64,000 nt of DNA from Halolamina sediminis (GCF_001282785.1 NZ_CVUA01000001.1:744001-808000); one strand, 5' to 3'. Positions 1-9,004 are shown, counted from the stretch's first letter. Notes: generated by a model from the sequence alone, not told the origin. Numbers and translations: made by a program.

Positions 1-909
1 CGCCTCGAAGTGAGCCTCGCTGGCCTCTCTAGCCTTCCGCAGGCCGTACTCGGGCACGCCGAACTCCTCGCCGCGCTCGACGAGTCGGTGCATGATCGAC
101 AGCGTCGGGACGAACACCGCGCCCGTCTCCTCGAACAAGTCGAGACACTCCTGATCGATGTAGAAGCCGTGTTCGATCGTGTCGACGCCGTTTTCGAGGG
201 CGGCCTTGATTCCCGGCGCGCCCTGTGCGTGGGAGGCGACCGGGATGCCGACGCGGTGGGCCTCCTCAGTGAACGCCCGGATCTCCGCGTCGGTGAACTG
301 GCTCTGGCTGGGGGCGTCCTTCTCGCTGAGCACGCCGCCGGTGGTCATGATCTTGACGAGGTCGGCGCCCTCGCGGATGCGCTCGCGGGCTCCCTTCCGG
401 CACTCGTCCGCGCCGTCGACGATCTGGCTCCCGCCGCCCTCGTCGCTCGTCGCCCACTCGTAGGGGAGGTAGTGACGGTCACCGTGGCCCGCGGTCTGGG
501 AGAAGCTGCTGCCGCTGGTGAACACGCGTGGCCCCGGGATCGTCCCGTCGTCGACGGCGCGTCGGATCGGGAGGCCGGCCTCGCTGCCCACGTCCCTGAC
601 GGCGGTGAAGCCGGCTTCGAGCAGCGTCCGCACGTCGGCGGTCGCCCGCGCGGTCGCGAGCTCGGTCGACTCCCGGATCCAGTCGAACGGCTCCATCGAC
701 CGACTCCCCTTGAGGTGGAGGTGGGCGTCGATCAGCCCCGGGATCACGGTCTCGCCGGCGTGGTCGATGCGCTCGGCGTCGTCGGGCGCCGCGACGGCTT
801 CGGCGGGCCCGACCTCGACGATCCGACCGTCCTCGACGAGTATCCGGGCGTCGCTGATCGGCTGTTTGCCGGTGCCGTCGACGAGCGTGCCGCAGTCGAT
901 GTACTCCAT
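1..909 (-). CDS. Amidohydrolase family protein (3' end outside window)
   Basis: A metal-dependent hydrolase of the amidohydrolase superfamily (imidazolonepropionase/Xaa-Pro dipeptidase-like group). The frame is open to the left edge, so the C-terminus is missing; 303 residues are visible. Reading from ATG at 909, the metal ligands appear in the right order: HxH in DAHLHL (His63, His65), a candidate carboxylated lysine in DLVKI (Lys184), His225 in SHAQG and His245 in IEHGF. An N-terminal strand-rich segment (about residues 1-55) matches the small beta-sandwich of the family. The fifth ligand (Asp) would lie beyond the edge. The substrate cannot be told; relatives cleave cyclic amides or N-blocked dipeptides. 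It is divergent from the DUF1684 gene at 1002. Confidence 0.85.
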   Translation of the reverse strand, partial: MEYIDCGTLVDGTGKQPISDARILVEDGRIVEVGPAEAVAAPDDAERIDHAGETVIPGLIDAHLHLKGSRSMEPFDWIRESTELATARATADVRTLLEAGFTAVRDVGSEAGLPIRRAVDDGTIPGPRVFTSGSSFSQTAGHGDRHYLPYEWATSDEGGGSQIVDGADECRKGARERIREGADLVKIMTTGGVLSEKDAPSQSQFTDAEIRAFTEEAHRVGIPVASHAQGAPGIKAALENGVDTIEHGFYIDQECLDLFEETGAVFVPTLSIMHRLVERGEEFGVPEYGLRKAREASEAHFEA

Positions 910-1001
910 GCTTTTCGGTAGCGAACCACATCTGTTAGTGGTTCGGCTCCCGGCAGCCCCGACAACGCCGGACTCATCCCCGGGCGGGCCCAACCGCGCC
1001 C

Positions 1002-1568
1002 ATGAGCGACTCGACGCCCGCAGACTGGAAGACACAGCTCCGACGGAACCGCGAGGAGAAAGACGAGTTCTTCGCCGAACACCCGCAGTCGCCGGTCCCG
1101 CCGGAGCACCGCGACGCGTTCGACGGCCTCGACTACTTCGACCCCGACCCCGCGTTCCGGGTCGAGGCCGAGGTGACCGCCCACGACGAGCCCGAGCCGG
1201 TGGAGATGGAGACGACCAACGGTCCGCCGACCCGTTACCTCCGGGTCGCGACGTTCGCGTTCGAGCTCCGGGGCGAGGAGTGTACACTCCACGCCTACCG
1301 ACAGGAGAACAGCGAGGACGACACGCTGTTCGTCCCGTTCCGGGACAAGACGACGGGCCAGCAGACGTACTCCGGGGGGCGGTACATGGAGTTCGAGCCA
1401 GAACAGGAGCTCGGGGACGCCGACATCGTCACGCTCGACTTCAACCTCGCGTACTCGCCGTTCTGTGCGTTCAGCGAGACGTTCGCGTGCCCGCTGCCGC
1501 CCGAGGAGAACTGGCTCGAAGTGGTCGTCCCCGCCGGGGAGAAGACGCCCGACCTCGGCGAGGACTGA
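1002..1568 (+). CDS. DUF1684 family protein
   Basis: A 188-residue soluble acidic protein. It shows the DUF1684 pattern: an N-terminal helical segment ending in FFAEHPQSPVP, a central FVPFRDKTTGQQTYSGGRY block, and a C-terminal DFNLAYSPFCAF followed by CPLPPEENWL. No signal peptide or membrane segment. The biochemical function of DUF1684 is unknown to me; the fold is thought to be beta-rich. It stands alone, with the convergent Rsm22-like gene ending 13 bases after it. Confidence 0.85.
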   Translation: MSDSTPADWKTQLRRNREEKDEFFAEHPQSPVPPEHRDAFDGLDYFDPDPAFRVEAEVTAHDEPEPVEMETTNGPPTRYLRVATFAFELRGEECTLHAYRQENSEDDTLFVPFRDKTTGQQTYSGGRYMEFEPEQELGDADIVTLDFNLAYSPFCAFSETFACPLPPEENWLEVVVPAGEKTPDLGED

Positions 1569-1581
1569 GCCGTCGGCCGAC

Positions 1582-3066
1582 CTACGGCACCACGAGATCG
1601 ACGACCGTCTCGCCGTCGACGACGAGGTTGTACGCCTCCTCGTCGTCGTTCCACAGCACGAGCGCGTTCTCCATCGACAGCACTGCGCCGTAGTCGGCCT
1701 CCCCCAGCGCGCGGTTAAGTTCGGTGTGCTGGGTGAGCACCGCGTACTGTTCGGTGTTCTCGCTGCCGTCCCCGATCTTGAAGATCGGGTTGGGGTCGGC
1801 GCCGTACTCCCGCGTCCGTTCGCCCTGCCGGCTCAGGTCGGGGCTGAGCTTCACCGTCAATAGGTCGATACGGTTGCTGACGTGGCGCTCCATCTCCCCG
1901 GCCTTGGCGTGGCGGTCGGCGGAAGCGACGATCTGGCTCCGTCGCTTCCCGTCCGGGCGCAACAGCGCGTACGCGAACTGGACCGACGTTTTCGTGAACG
2001 TCCCTGGGTCGTCGCGCTCCGTGCCGCCGCCGGCCCCGCGCTCGCCCTCGTCTAACTGCTGTTGCATCCGCGGCGCCTCGACGTCGGGGCGAACGTCGAA
2101 GGACCAGCCCCGGTCCGACGGCGACTCGTCGGGCCAGAGCCGGAGCGTCGGCGAGTACACCGACGGCCCCGAGTCGGGCCGGGCGATCGAACGCTCGACC
2201 TCACGGAGCCCGGTCGCGGTCTCCAGATCCGCGGGTGCGATCGCGAGCATCGTGCCGTCGTCGGCGACCGCGTCGAGGTAGCGCGCCGCCGTCGCTTCGG
2301 GGTCGGCCAGCTCCGAGAGCACGTTACAGAACGTGAGCAGGTCCACCTCGCCCACCGACTCGGGGTCGAACTCCTCCGCGCGCTCGCGGTGGACCGTCGT
2401 TCGGACGTTTCGGGGGGTCTCCGCCAGCAGGTCTTCGAGCAGGTCCGCGGCCGGCGAGGGTTCCAGCGCGTGATACTCGATCAGTGGCGGCTCCCCGTCG
2501 ACACTTGCCGCCTCGTGGAGGTAGTCGATCAACGCTAGTGCGGGACCGCCGACACCGGCGCCGACGTCGAGCACGCGGAGCGTCCGTGAGAGGTCGCCGT
2601 TCGCCGCGAGGTCGTCGAGCACGTAGCCCATCGCGGCGTAGTAGTCCGGCAGATGGTAGATCGCGTACCCCAGCGCCGCGGTCTCGTCGTACTCGACGGG
2701 GTTGCCGTGGTAGTAGTCGGCCTTGAGTCGGCGGACCGCTTCCCGGAGCTCGTCGCCGGAGTCGCCGTCGTTCCAGTCGAGCCCGAACCGCTCGACGAGC
2801 CGGTCGACGACCACGCGCTCGTACTCGGCGGGGAGCGTCTCGGGTGCCCATCCCGGCGGGGAGAGGGGGGTGTCGGCGGCGGGGACGAACGTGCCGTCCG
2901 CTCGTTCCACGAGGTCGAAGTCGAACGCTGCGGCCCGGAGTTCCTGCCGGACCACCGCGGAGTGGGGCGTGTCGTCGAAGTACTCCCGGATCTCCTCGGG
3001 GTCGATCGGGCGAACCTCCCGGAGGTAGTTCACGGTGTCCCGGAGGCGATCGCGGTCGACGGTCAT
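1582..3066 (-). CDS. Rsm22-like SAM-dependent methyltransferase
   Basis: A 494-residue protein of the family annotated in haloarchaea as small ribosomal subunit Rsm22. The SAM-binding motif I is clear at about residues 164-176 (VLDVGAGVGGPAL), followed by an acidic motif II-like LEPSP and LLTFCNVLSEL. The N-terminal 150 residues are helical (a possible RNA- or subunit-binding part). The C-terminal half carries a cysteine-free beta-rich extension ending in VVDGETVVDLVVP. Rsm22 in mitochondria is needed for small-subunit assembly; an rRNA methylation role in archaea is inference. The ATG overlaps the stop of tyrA upstream (ATGA), so the two are co-transcribed. Confidence 0.75.
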   Translation of the reverse strand: MTVDRDRLRDTVNYLREVRPIDPEEIREYFDDTPHSAVVRQELRAAAFDFDLVERADGTFVPAADTPLSPPGWAPETLPAEYERVVVDRLVERFGLDWNDGDSGDELREAVRRLKADYYHGNPVEYDETAALGYAIYHLPDYYAAMGYVLDDLAANGDLSRTLRVLDVGAGVGGPALALIDYLHEAASVDGEPPLIEYHALEPSPAADLLEDLLAETPRNVRTTVHRERAEEFDPESVGEVDLLTFCNVLSELADPEATAARYLDAVADDGTMLAIAPADLETATGLREVERSIARPDSGPSVYSPTLRLWPDESPSDRGWSFDVRPDVEAPRMQQQLDEGERGAGGGTERDDPGTFTKTSVQFAYALLRPDGKRRSQIVASADRHAKAGEMERHVSNRIDLLTVKLSPDLSRQGERTREYGADPNPIFKIGDGSENTEQYAVLTQHTELNRALGEADYGAVLSMENALVLWNDDEEAYNLVVDGETVVDLVVP

Positions 3067-3839
3067 CGGTCACCCCCGTCGGCGGCGTCGCCCGCCTCCC
3101 TGTACAGCGCTGTGAACGCCTCGCTGTCCGCGTCGGCGATCTCGCGTGCGGCGTCGGCGACCGCGTCGGCGCCGCCGAAAGCGTCCTGAATGTCGGCGTA
3201 CACGCGCGCGTCGCCGTCGGTCACCGTCCCGGCGAGGTCGGACAGCCCCGCGGAGACCGGCGTGTGGAACTCCTCGCGGACCTCGTCGCCGGCCAGCGCC
3301 CACGCGAGGACGGCGGCGTGGCTCTTGGCTTGGATCGTCGACATCGCGTCGTCGTGCTCCGCGGGCGTGGTCTCGAACACCTCGTTGCCCGCCGCCCGCA
3401 GCGCGTCAAGCAGCGGCGAGAGCGTCGGGCCCACCGCGTCGGCGACGAGCGCGACGTTGCCCGGCGCCCGCTCGGGGGCGAACAGCGGGTGGAGGCTCGC
3501 GCGCTCGCAGTCGGGCAGGTGTTCGTCCATCGCTGCCACGGGCTCGGCCATCACGCCCGAGAGGTCGAGCATCGCTGCTCCCGTGGCCGGCGCCCAGTCC
3601 GCGACGGCGGTCTCGACGGCGGGGATGGGGACCGCTAGCGCGACCGTCTCGAAGCTGCGGTCCGTCGCCGGCACGCCGCCCTCGAGCGTGACTGCCTCGG
3701 CGTCGAACTCGGCGGCGGCGTCCTCGGCGGCCGCGGTGTCGGTGTCGGCGAACGCGAGGTCGACCGCCGGCCGGGCGTCGACGAGCGTTCCGGCCAGCCA
3801 GCGACCCATCGCGCCGGCGCCGACGATACAGAGCGTCAT
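3063..3839 (-). CDS. tyrA: Prephenate dehydrogenase
   Basis: A 258-residue NAD(P)-dependent dehydrogenase for tyrosine synthesis (prephenate to 4-hydroxyphenylpyruvate). The Rossmann motif is at the very N-terminus (IVGAGAMG, residues 5-12). Family features include AVPIPAVE, the ASLHPLFAPE segment with the conserved His, and the helical dimerisation domain from about residue 160. There is no ACT or chorismate mutase domain; the length fits the short haloarchaeal form. It is first in a two-gene unit with the Rsm22-like gene, overlapping by 4 bases, an apparently non-metabolic partnership that is common in haloarchaea. Confidence 0.85.
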   Translation of the reverse strand: MTLCIVGAGAMGRWLAGTLVDARPAVDLAFADTDTAAAEDAAAEFDAEAVTLEGGVPATDRSFETVALAVPIPAVETAVADWAPATGAAMLDLSGVMAEPVAAMDEHLPDCERASLHPLFAPERAPGNVALVADAVGPTLSPLLDALRAAGNEVFETTPAEHDDAMSTIQAKSHAAVLAWALAGDEVREEFHTPVSAGLSDLAGTVTDGDARVYADIQDAFGGADAVADAAREIADADSEAFTALYREAGDAADGGDR

Positions 3840-4190
3840 CTACCCGTAACTGGTGGTCGTCGGGTGAAAAGGGGCGCGGATGTCGGTAGTTGGTTCGGGA
3901 CGGCGGGAGAAGTTCGTCGAGTGGCGTTGCGGTGGCGCGAAGCGTCGGCGCCTCCGTGCGCCGACCGAGCGCGAGGTCCTCGCGAGTGAACCGAGCGAGG
4001 GCACGAGAGAGCTTGCTCTCTCGGAGGACGAACGAGCGAAGCGAGTGAGTCAGCTGGGGAGGCGTGAGGGCTGTACTGTGGGGTGGGACTGAAAGGGGCC
4101 GGAGCGACCGCCCACGTTCAGAGTACTGCTGTCTGCCTTCACGGAAACTCTACTTCCCACAGAACAGAGAATGCCCCAGCTATCGACCGT
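3840..4190. other. Gene-free interval with repeat-like, hairpin-rich sequence
   Basis: This 351-base interval has no convincing gene. It contains a perfect hairpin, GAGAGAGC-TT-GCTCTCTC (4005-4022), a shorter one, GCGAGG-T-CCTCGC (3971-3983), and motifs such as GCGAAGCGAGTGAG and GTGGGACTGAAAGGGGC (about 4030-4097). I recognise the last two types as short motifs dispersed between genes in many haloarchaeal genomes; this copy assignment is from memory, not from a search. A 70-codon open frame here (3880-4092) is low in acidic residues and follows the repeat sequence, so it is not called a gene. Confidence 0.5.
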
Positions 4191-5360
4191 TCATACTTCT
4201 AACTGCTCGGGGTAGTCGGTGAAGTTCTCGTACCCGTCCTCGGTCACCACCGCGATGTCCTCGATCCGCACGCCACCGTGCGCCGGGTCGTACAGCCCGG
4301 GTTCGATCGTCACGATCTGGCCGGCCTCGAGCTCCCCACCACGCGGCGATAACGAAGGCGCCTCGTGGACGTCCAGCCCGACCCCGTGGCCGGTGCTGTG
4401 GATGAACCCCGTTTCAGTCGACGGGTCGTCCCGGAGCGTCGGGTAGCCGGCCGCCTCGTACACGTCACACACCGCCGCGTGCACGTCGGCGCCGCTCGCG
4501 CCGGCCTCCAACTGCTCAAACGCCGCGCGTTTGGCCTCCTGGGTGAGCTCGTACCACTCCGCGACCGTCCCGCTGGCCTCGCCTTTGACGAACGTCCGGG
4601 TCATGTCGGAGTGATAGCCCGTCTCCTTGCTCCGCGGGAAGATGTCGACGATGATGGGCTGGCCCGCCTCCAGCGGCCCGCTGCCGCGGTCGTGCGGGTC
4701 CGCGGCGTCGGTGCCGCAGGCGACGATCGTCTCGTCCAGCGCGCAGCCGTGTTCGAGCAGCGTCACCTCGATCTCGGTTTTGACGCGCTCGCTGGTGAGC
4801 GGCTCGCCCTCGTGATAGAGCGTCCCGTTCCGGACCTCGGCAGCGTCGAGCAGGTCTTCGCAGGCCTGCATCGACGCCTCGTTGGCGATGGTCGCCTCGC
4901 GGACGTGTTCGACCTCCTCCTCCGTCTTCACCGCGCGGATGTCGTCGACGACGCCCGCCGAGTCGACGCTCAGCGCGATCCCTTCCTCGCGGAGGCCATC
5001 AGCCGCGCCGACGGGGAACGTCTCCGGCACCGCGATCGAGTCGACGCCGTTGGCATCGAGGAACGCCGCCTGGAGCTTCGCCCGGGCGACGCCCCCCCCG
5101 TGTTCCTCGCGGAGCGACTGGTAGTCATACTCGGAGGTGCGGTCGACGCTGCCGCGGGCTTCCTTCGTCGCGCGGCCGTACTCCAGCCCCGAAGTGAGGA
5201 GTGCGGTTCCCTCGGGCGTGTAGACGGTGAAGAAGGGGTCCGGCGCGTCGAAGCCGGAGAGGTAGCGCTGGGTCGAGTCGTCGCTGTCGGCGTAGACCGC
5301 GTAGCCGTCGAGTCCCTCGTCGGCGAGGTACTCGTCGAGCGAACTGGTGTCGATCTCCAT
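4191..5360 (-). CDS. pepQ: Xaa-Pro peptidase (M24 family)
   Basis: A metallopeptidase of family M24 that releases residues next to proline, cytoplasmic, 389 residues. All five pita-bread metal ligands are visible in order: Asp in VDIFPR, Asp in YHSDMTRTF, His in STGHGVGLDVHE, Glu in TIEPGLY and Glu in RIEDIAVV. The N-terminal third is the creatinase/prolidase N-domain. I start at ATG 5360 (MEIDTSSLDEYL); the frame stays open 23 codons further up but that part is Ala/Thr/Pro-rich and unlike the family. The promoter region is shared with the divergent lipoprotein gene at 5463. Confidence 0.88.
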   Translation of the reverse strand: MEIDTSSLDEYLADEGLDGYAVYADSDDSTQRYLSGFDAPDPFFTVYTPEGTALLTSGLEYGRATKEARGSVDRTSEYDYQSLREEHGGGVARAKLQAAFLDANGVDSIAVPETFPVGAADGLREEGIALSVDSAGVVDDIRAVKTEEEVEHVREATIANEASMQACEDLLDAAEVRNGTLYHEGEPLTSERVKTEIEVTLLEHGCALDETIVACGTDAADPHDRGSGPLEAGQPIIVDIFPRSKETGYHSDMTRTFVKGEASGTVAEWYELTQEAKRAAFEQLEAGASGADVHAAVCDVYEAAGYPTLRDDPSTETGFIHSTGHGVGLDVHEAPSLSPRGGELEAGQIVTIEPGLYDPAHGGVRIEDIAVVTEDGYENFTDYPEQLEV

Positions 5361-5462
5361 GTCCGCGTTGGCGGGCGGCGTCGGCAAAGGCGTTGTCGTC
5401 GCGGCCACGCTGGCAGCAAGCGTCGACACAAGGGATTTCCCGGCACCGGCCGGACGACCGGT

Positions 5463-6347
5463 GTGCGACGACGTGCCCTCCTCTCACTGTCCGCGCTCGC
5501 GCTCGCCGGCTGTACCGCGCCCGGCTCCGACGCCATGGGCGTCCCCAGTGACGCCTCGGACTGCCCGTCGGTCGGCGACCGGATCGTCTGCGTCCCCGAG
5601 ACGGACCCCGAATCGGTCGCGGTCGCGCTGACCGCCGACACGCGGTCGGTTTCGCCGCCCGAGACGGTGACGTTCACACTCGAGAACGGATCGGACCGGA
5701 CGCTGTCGACCAACTTCTACGCGTGGACGCTCTGGAAGCGCGCCGACGGCGATTGGTACCGCGTGGTCCCGGACATCTGGCGGGAGCCGCTGATGACTCT
5801 CGACTCCGGCGGGCGCCACGAGTGGGCGCTCACCGCCGAGCACGACCTCCCGCCGGACCCGGACCGGTACTACGACGCGTGGCTCGAAGCAGGGACCGTC
5901 GGCGGCCTCGGCGGCGGCGAGTACGCGTTCACGGCGGACGGCGTCCTCGGCGACTCCGAGGGAGAGACGCTCGGCTTCGCGGCCCGCTTCGGCGTCGACG
6001 CCCCCGAACTAACGCTCGAACCGACCGAACGGGTCGTCGACGCCGCCCGCGACGGCGGCGTCGTGACCGTCCGAGGTGAGGGCGAGGACGAAGACGGCTC
6101 CCGCGCCGAGCTAACAGTCCGACGCGTCGAGACCGCCGACGAACCGGTGCGAATCGTCCCCGAGCGGGCGGCACACGACTACCGGCTGCGGAACACGCTG
6201 TCGTACTTCGAGGACGGCGTCGAGCGCGTCCGGTACGTCGAGGAGAACCACGCGATCACGCCGTCGTTCGGTATCGACGAGCCGTACGCGATCCGCTACG
6301 AGGAAGAGCTGTACGAAGTGACGACGAGCGAAGGGAACAACGAGTAG
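5463..6347 (+). CDS. Predicted lipoprotein of unknown function
   Basis: A 294-residue exported protein. From a GTG start at 5463 the N-terminus reads VRRRALLSLSALALAGC, a twin-arginine-like signal with a lipobox Cys (residue 17), so the mature protein would be lipid-anchored outside the membrane. The mature part is rich in beta-strand patterns and Asp/Glu; a first domain (about residues 55-155) resembles a small immunoglobulin-like sandwich of the type seen in proteins with 'SVSPPETVTFTLEN' phrases. No catalytic motif is seen. The long frame continues upstream to 4365, but that part is antisense to pepQ. Divergent from pepQ. Confidence 0.7.
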   Translation: MRRRALLSLSALALAGCTAPGSDAMGVPSDASDCPSVGDRIVCVPETDPESVAVALTADTRSVSPPETVTFTLENGSDRTLSTNFYAWTLWKRADGDWYRVVPDIWREPLMTLDSGGRHEWALTAEHDLPPDPDRYYDAWLEAGTVGGLGGGEYAFTADGVLGDSEGETLGFAARFGVDAPELTLEPTERVVDAARDGGVVTVRGEGEDEDGSRAELTVRRVETADEPVRIVPERAAHDYRLRNTLSYFEDGVERVRYVEENHAITPSFGIDEPYAIRYEEELYEVTTSEGNNE

Positions 6348-6356
6348 CGGCCGCGA

Positions 6357-7403
6357 CTACCAGGTGCCGTGGAACGTGTCGAAGGAGAGCTCGTCCAGCG
6401 GCTTGTTGCCGATCGCGATCTCGTACTCGCCGGGAGTCAGCATCGGCTTGTGGAACTGCGGGCCGTCGTCGGTGGTGATCCGCGGACAGCCCGTGTTGAC
6501 GAACGCGTCCATGTCGAAGTTACGCAGACGGTCCGGCGTCACCTCGTCCATCGTGATCAGGTAGGCGTTCTCGTTCTCGTCGACGATCCGCTCGGCGGTC
6601 TCCCAGCGGCCCTGCCCGATCTTGGTACAGAAGATGACGCCCCACTTCTCGGCGTCCATCGCGCGGTGGACCGCGCCGTAGCGCTGCTTCATGAACTTCT
6701 CCGTGTCCGCGACGGTGACGACGTTGTTCACGGGGTCGGCGATGACGACCTTCTTGTCGGGGTGCTCCATCGCCAGCCCGAGGGGGTGGAACTTCCCGCC
6801 GCCGACGTACAGCACCTGATCGGCGTCGATGTCCGCGGAGGCGTAGTTGCAGCCGAGCACCTGCCCCTCGTGGGTCAGGCGGTCGTCACCCTTCCGAGTG
6901 TGGACCTCGTACCCCTCGTCCTCCAGCCACTCCTTCATGTCGTCGAAGAGGTTCATGTGCTGGGCGGTCGTCACGAGCCCCACGTCGTCCTCGGGGAGCT
7001 CCCCCAGCGCCTCCTCCATCATCGGGAACGGGTCGACGTTGGAAAATAGTGGGACGTAGATGATCTTGTCCGAGTTCTTCATCGGCGAGTGGCCGAAGTG
7101 GACGAACACGTCGGTGCGGCGCATCAGGAACGTGTCGAGGTCGCAGGCGCCGTAGCAGGGCTGGCCCGACAGCATGAACGTCACGTCGTCGGGCGCCAGC
7201 GCCCGCAGGTCGTCGGCGACCGCGGGGCCGCGGCGTTTGAGCCCCTCGGGGAACTGCAGGCCGACCTTCTTGGCGTCTTTCTCCTCGATCTCCTCGATGA
7301 TGCGTTCCAGTTCGTAGTCCCACTCCCGGTCGTGGCGCAGGGACATCCCCGTGTTCCGGAGGTCCCCCTCGCTCGTGGCGTCGCCGGCGGCGTCCTGACT
7401 CAT
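6357..7403 (-). CDS. dph2: Diphthamide biosynthesis enzyme Dph2
   Basis: A radical-SAM-like [4Fe-4S] enzyme that transfers the 3-amino-3-carboxypropyl group from SAM to the histidine of elongation factor 2, the first step of diphthamide formation. Three widely spaced cluster cysteines are present: CYGAC (Cys83/Cys87), LGCNY (Cys185) and TGCPRI (Cys306), one in each of the three repeated domains, as in archaeal Dph2. I start at ATG 7403 (MSQDAAGD, 348 residues) because the 17 codons above it are hydrophobic and precede the acidic start typical of haloarchaeal proteins. Confidence 0.92.
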   Translation of the reverse strand: MSQDAAGDATSEGDLRNTGMSLRHDREWDYELERIIEEIEEKDAKKVGLQFPEGLKRRGPAVADDLRALAPDDVTFMLSGQPCYGACDLDTFLMRRTDVFVHFGHSPMKNSDKIIYVPLFSNVDPFPMMEEALGELPEDDVGLVTTAQHMNLFDDMKEWLEDEGYEVHTRKGDDRLTHEGQVLGCNYASADIDADQVLYVGGGKFHPLGLAMEHPDKKVVIADPVNNVVTVADTEKFMKQRYGAVHRAMDAEKWGVIFCTKIGQGRWETAERIVDENENAYLITMDEVTPDRLRNFDMDAFVNTGCPRITTDDGPQFHKPMLTPGEYEIAIGNKPLDELSFDTFHGTW

Positions 7404-7482
7404 TAGCGTCGTTACCGGGTACAGACGGATAATCCCCGCGTTCCCGTCACTCACGTGCTCCCGCGACCCACGATCCCGGGAC

Positions 7483-8172
7483 TCAGCGCTCGAACACGAG
7501 CGAGAGCAGCTTCCGCTCGGCGGCGGTCAGATGCTCCGACAGCGTCGGCTGGCTGATCCCCAGCCGGTCGGCCAACGCCTCGCTGCTCACTTGTCGGGGC
7601 CAGTCGTAGTAGCCCGCCTCGAAGGCGGTTTCGAGCACCTCGCGCTGGCGCTCAGTCAGCCGGCGCTCCAGCGCGCGCTCGAACTCGCGGTGGCTGAAAA
7701 GCGGCGTGAACGACTCCTGCTCCCGCTTGGCGACGAGGTCGCCGTCGTACTCCGCCTGAAACGTCGATATCACGTCGCGGGCGTCGTACTCGCCGGGCAG
7801 CTCCGCGACGATGCGGCCCTCGCCGTGGTCGCCGACGACCGAGCGCGGGAGCGCGCCCAACTCCGCCAGCCGCACCGCCGGACAGTTCTCCTCGACGAGG
7901 AACTCCAACAACCCCCCGTCGTCGTAGCGCTCGATCACCGTGACCGCGATCGACGGGTGTTCCGCCGACAGCGTCTCGACGATCGACAGATCGGTGCCGC
8001 GCACGCTGTAGAACTCCGCGTACGCCCCGTCGGCGCGGGGGACCATCTCCTCGAGTTCGAGCCGACAGGACCCCGCCGCCGACGCGCCGACGAACGGGTA
8101 CGTCGGGTCGTCGAACGCGAACTCGAGTTCGACGACCGGGTCGTCGTTGGACTGCCCCGATCGGACTGACAT
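7483..8172 (-). CDS. BAT-type helix-turn-helix regulator (HTH-10)
   Basis: A 229-residue transcription regulator of the bacterio-opsin activator family, which is expanded in haloarchaea. The C-terminal HTH-10 domain is clear: LTERQREVLETAFEAGYY, then the recognition-helix part LADRLGISQPTLSEHL, ending in a short helix AERKLLSLVF. The N-terminal 160 residues are the BAT-associated sensor-like region, without a PAS or GAF domain that I can recognise. I prefer ATG 8172 (MSVRSGQSN); an in-frame ATG at 8199 would add nine residues. The regulated genes are unknown. Confidence 0.8.
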   Translation of the reverse strand: MSVRSGQSNDDPVVELEFAFDDPTYPFVGASAAGSCRLELEEMVPRADGAYAEFYSVRGTDLSIVETLSAEHPSIAVTVIERYDDGGLLEFLVEENCPAVRLAELGALPRSVVGDHGEGRIVAELPGEYDARDVISTFQAEYDGDLVAKREQESFTPLFSHREFERALERRLTERQREVLETAFEAGYYDWPRQVSSEALADRLGISQPTLSEHLTAAERKLLSLVFER

Positions 8173-8416
8173 GTCAACAGTTACCGTAGCTACGGACAAA
8201 AACCTCGGGGTGGACCGCCCTGAATACGTCTCGGGGGTCGCCTTCCCGCGGCGGCCGCCGCCGCTCGACCCCGCCGTCCGTGGACACCGATGTCGTCCCG
8301 CCGGCTCCCGTTCGCACTCCGGCGTCGTTCCGTCGCCTGCTCGGAGGGTCCCACGCCTCCGACCGGACGTACCGGCTCGTCACGTCTAAACTGTCAGCCT
8401 ATGCTGTTAGGCGCGA
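8173..8416. other. Intergenic region upstream of the BAT-type regulator
   Basis: No gene is seen between the BAT-type regulator and the 3' end of the next gene. It presumably holds the minus-strand promoter of the regulator: a T-rich stretch (TTTTTGTCC on the minus strand, about 8195-8203) lies about 25-30 bases before ATG 8172. The rest is GC-rich without coding pattern. Confidence 0.35.
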
Positions 8417-9004
8417 TCACTCGCCGTCGCCGTCGCCCGCCAGCCCGGGGTCGGCGGCGAACTCACCGCCGTAGGAGTAGTACTCCTGCGGGTCGGGGAA
8501 AAAGGCCGACACGTCGTCGTGATCGACCGAGGCGATCACGGTGCCGTCGAGCTTTCGGAAGTGGGTGTGCATCTCCCCGCGCTCGGTCGCGGCGCGGACG
8601 AGCTCGCCCGCCTCGCGCTTCCGGAACGCGCCGGCGACGAACACGATCAGCTCCTCGTCGTGGTCGAGACACTCGGTGACGATGAACGTCGTCGGGCCGG
8701 CGCCGGCCTGATACACCGCGGTCTCGTCGAACTCGGCACGCTCGCGTGCGTCGACGACCGTCTCCGCGGTGTCGCCGTCGACCAGATACGTCAGGCCCCA
8801 GTGCTCGGCGCCCTCGGCGTCGGGGGCGACGGGTGAGGTGTCCTGTGAGAACACGACGAGCGTCTCGTAGCCGGCGTCCTCGCGGTCGGCGGCCATCGCT
8901 CGCGTGTCCTCGACCGTCCGTTGCCAGCCGTCGCGGATCACGTCGGCGTCGTCGGCGATCCGGTCGAGCTCGTCCGGCACGCCCTCGCCGTCGGGGTTGA
9001 CCAT
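8417..9004 (-). CDS. Conserved haloarchaeal acidic protein, unknown function
   Basis: A 195-residue highly acidic cytosolic protein. Strong haloarchaeal codon use and a regular alternation of strands and helices support a real gene, e.g. ETLVVFSQDTSPV, HWGLTYLVDGDTAE, TFIVTECLDHDEELIVFVAG and MHTHFRKLDGTVIASV. No signal peptide, membrane segment or catalytic motif is seen. I recall similar small proteins annotated only as DUF proteins in haloarchaea (probably DUF7529) but am not certain of the number. The gene ends upstream of the regulator gene and is transcribed in the same direction with a 244-base gap, so it is probably a separate unit. Confidence 0.7.
   Translation of the reverse strand: MVNPDGEGVPDELDRIADDADVIRDGWQRTVEDTRAMAADREDAGYETLVVFSQDTSPVAPDAEGAEHWGLTYLVDGDTAETVVDARERAEFDETAVYQAGAGPTTFIVTECLDHDEELIVFVAGAFRKREAGELVRAATERGEMHTHFRKLDGTVIASVDHDDVSAFFPDPQEYYSYGGEFAADPGLAGDGDGE

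Noticed and set aside
3880-4092. A 70-codon open frame in the gap after tyrA
   Set aside because: It covers repeat-like hairpin sequence, has a basic composition unlike haloarchaeal proteins, and no family pattern.
4365-5462. The long N-terminal extension of the lipoprotein frame
   Set aside because: It is antisense to pepQ; the signal peptide begins at the GTG at 5463.
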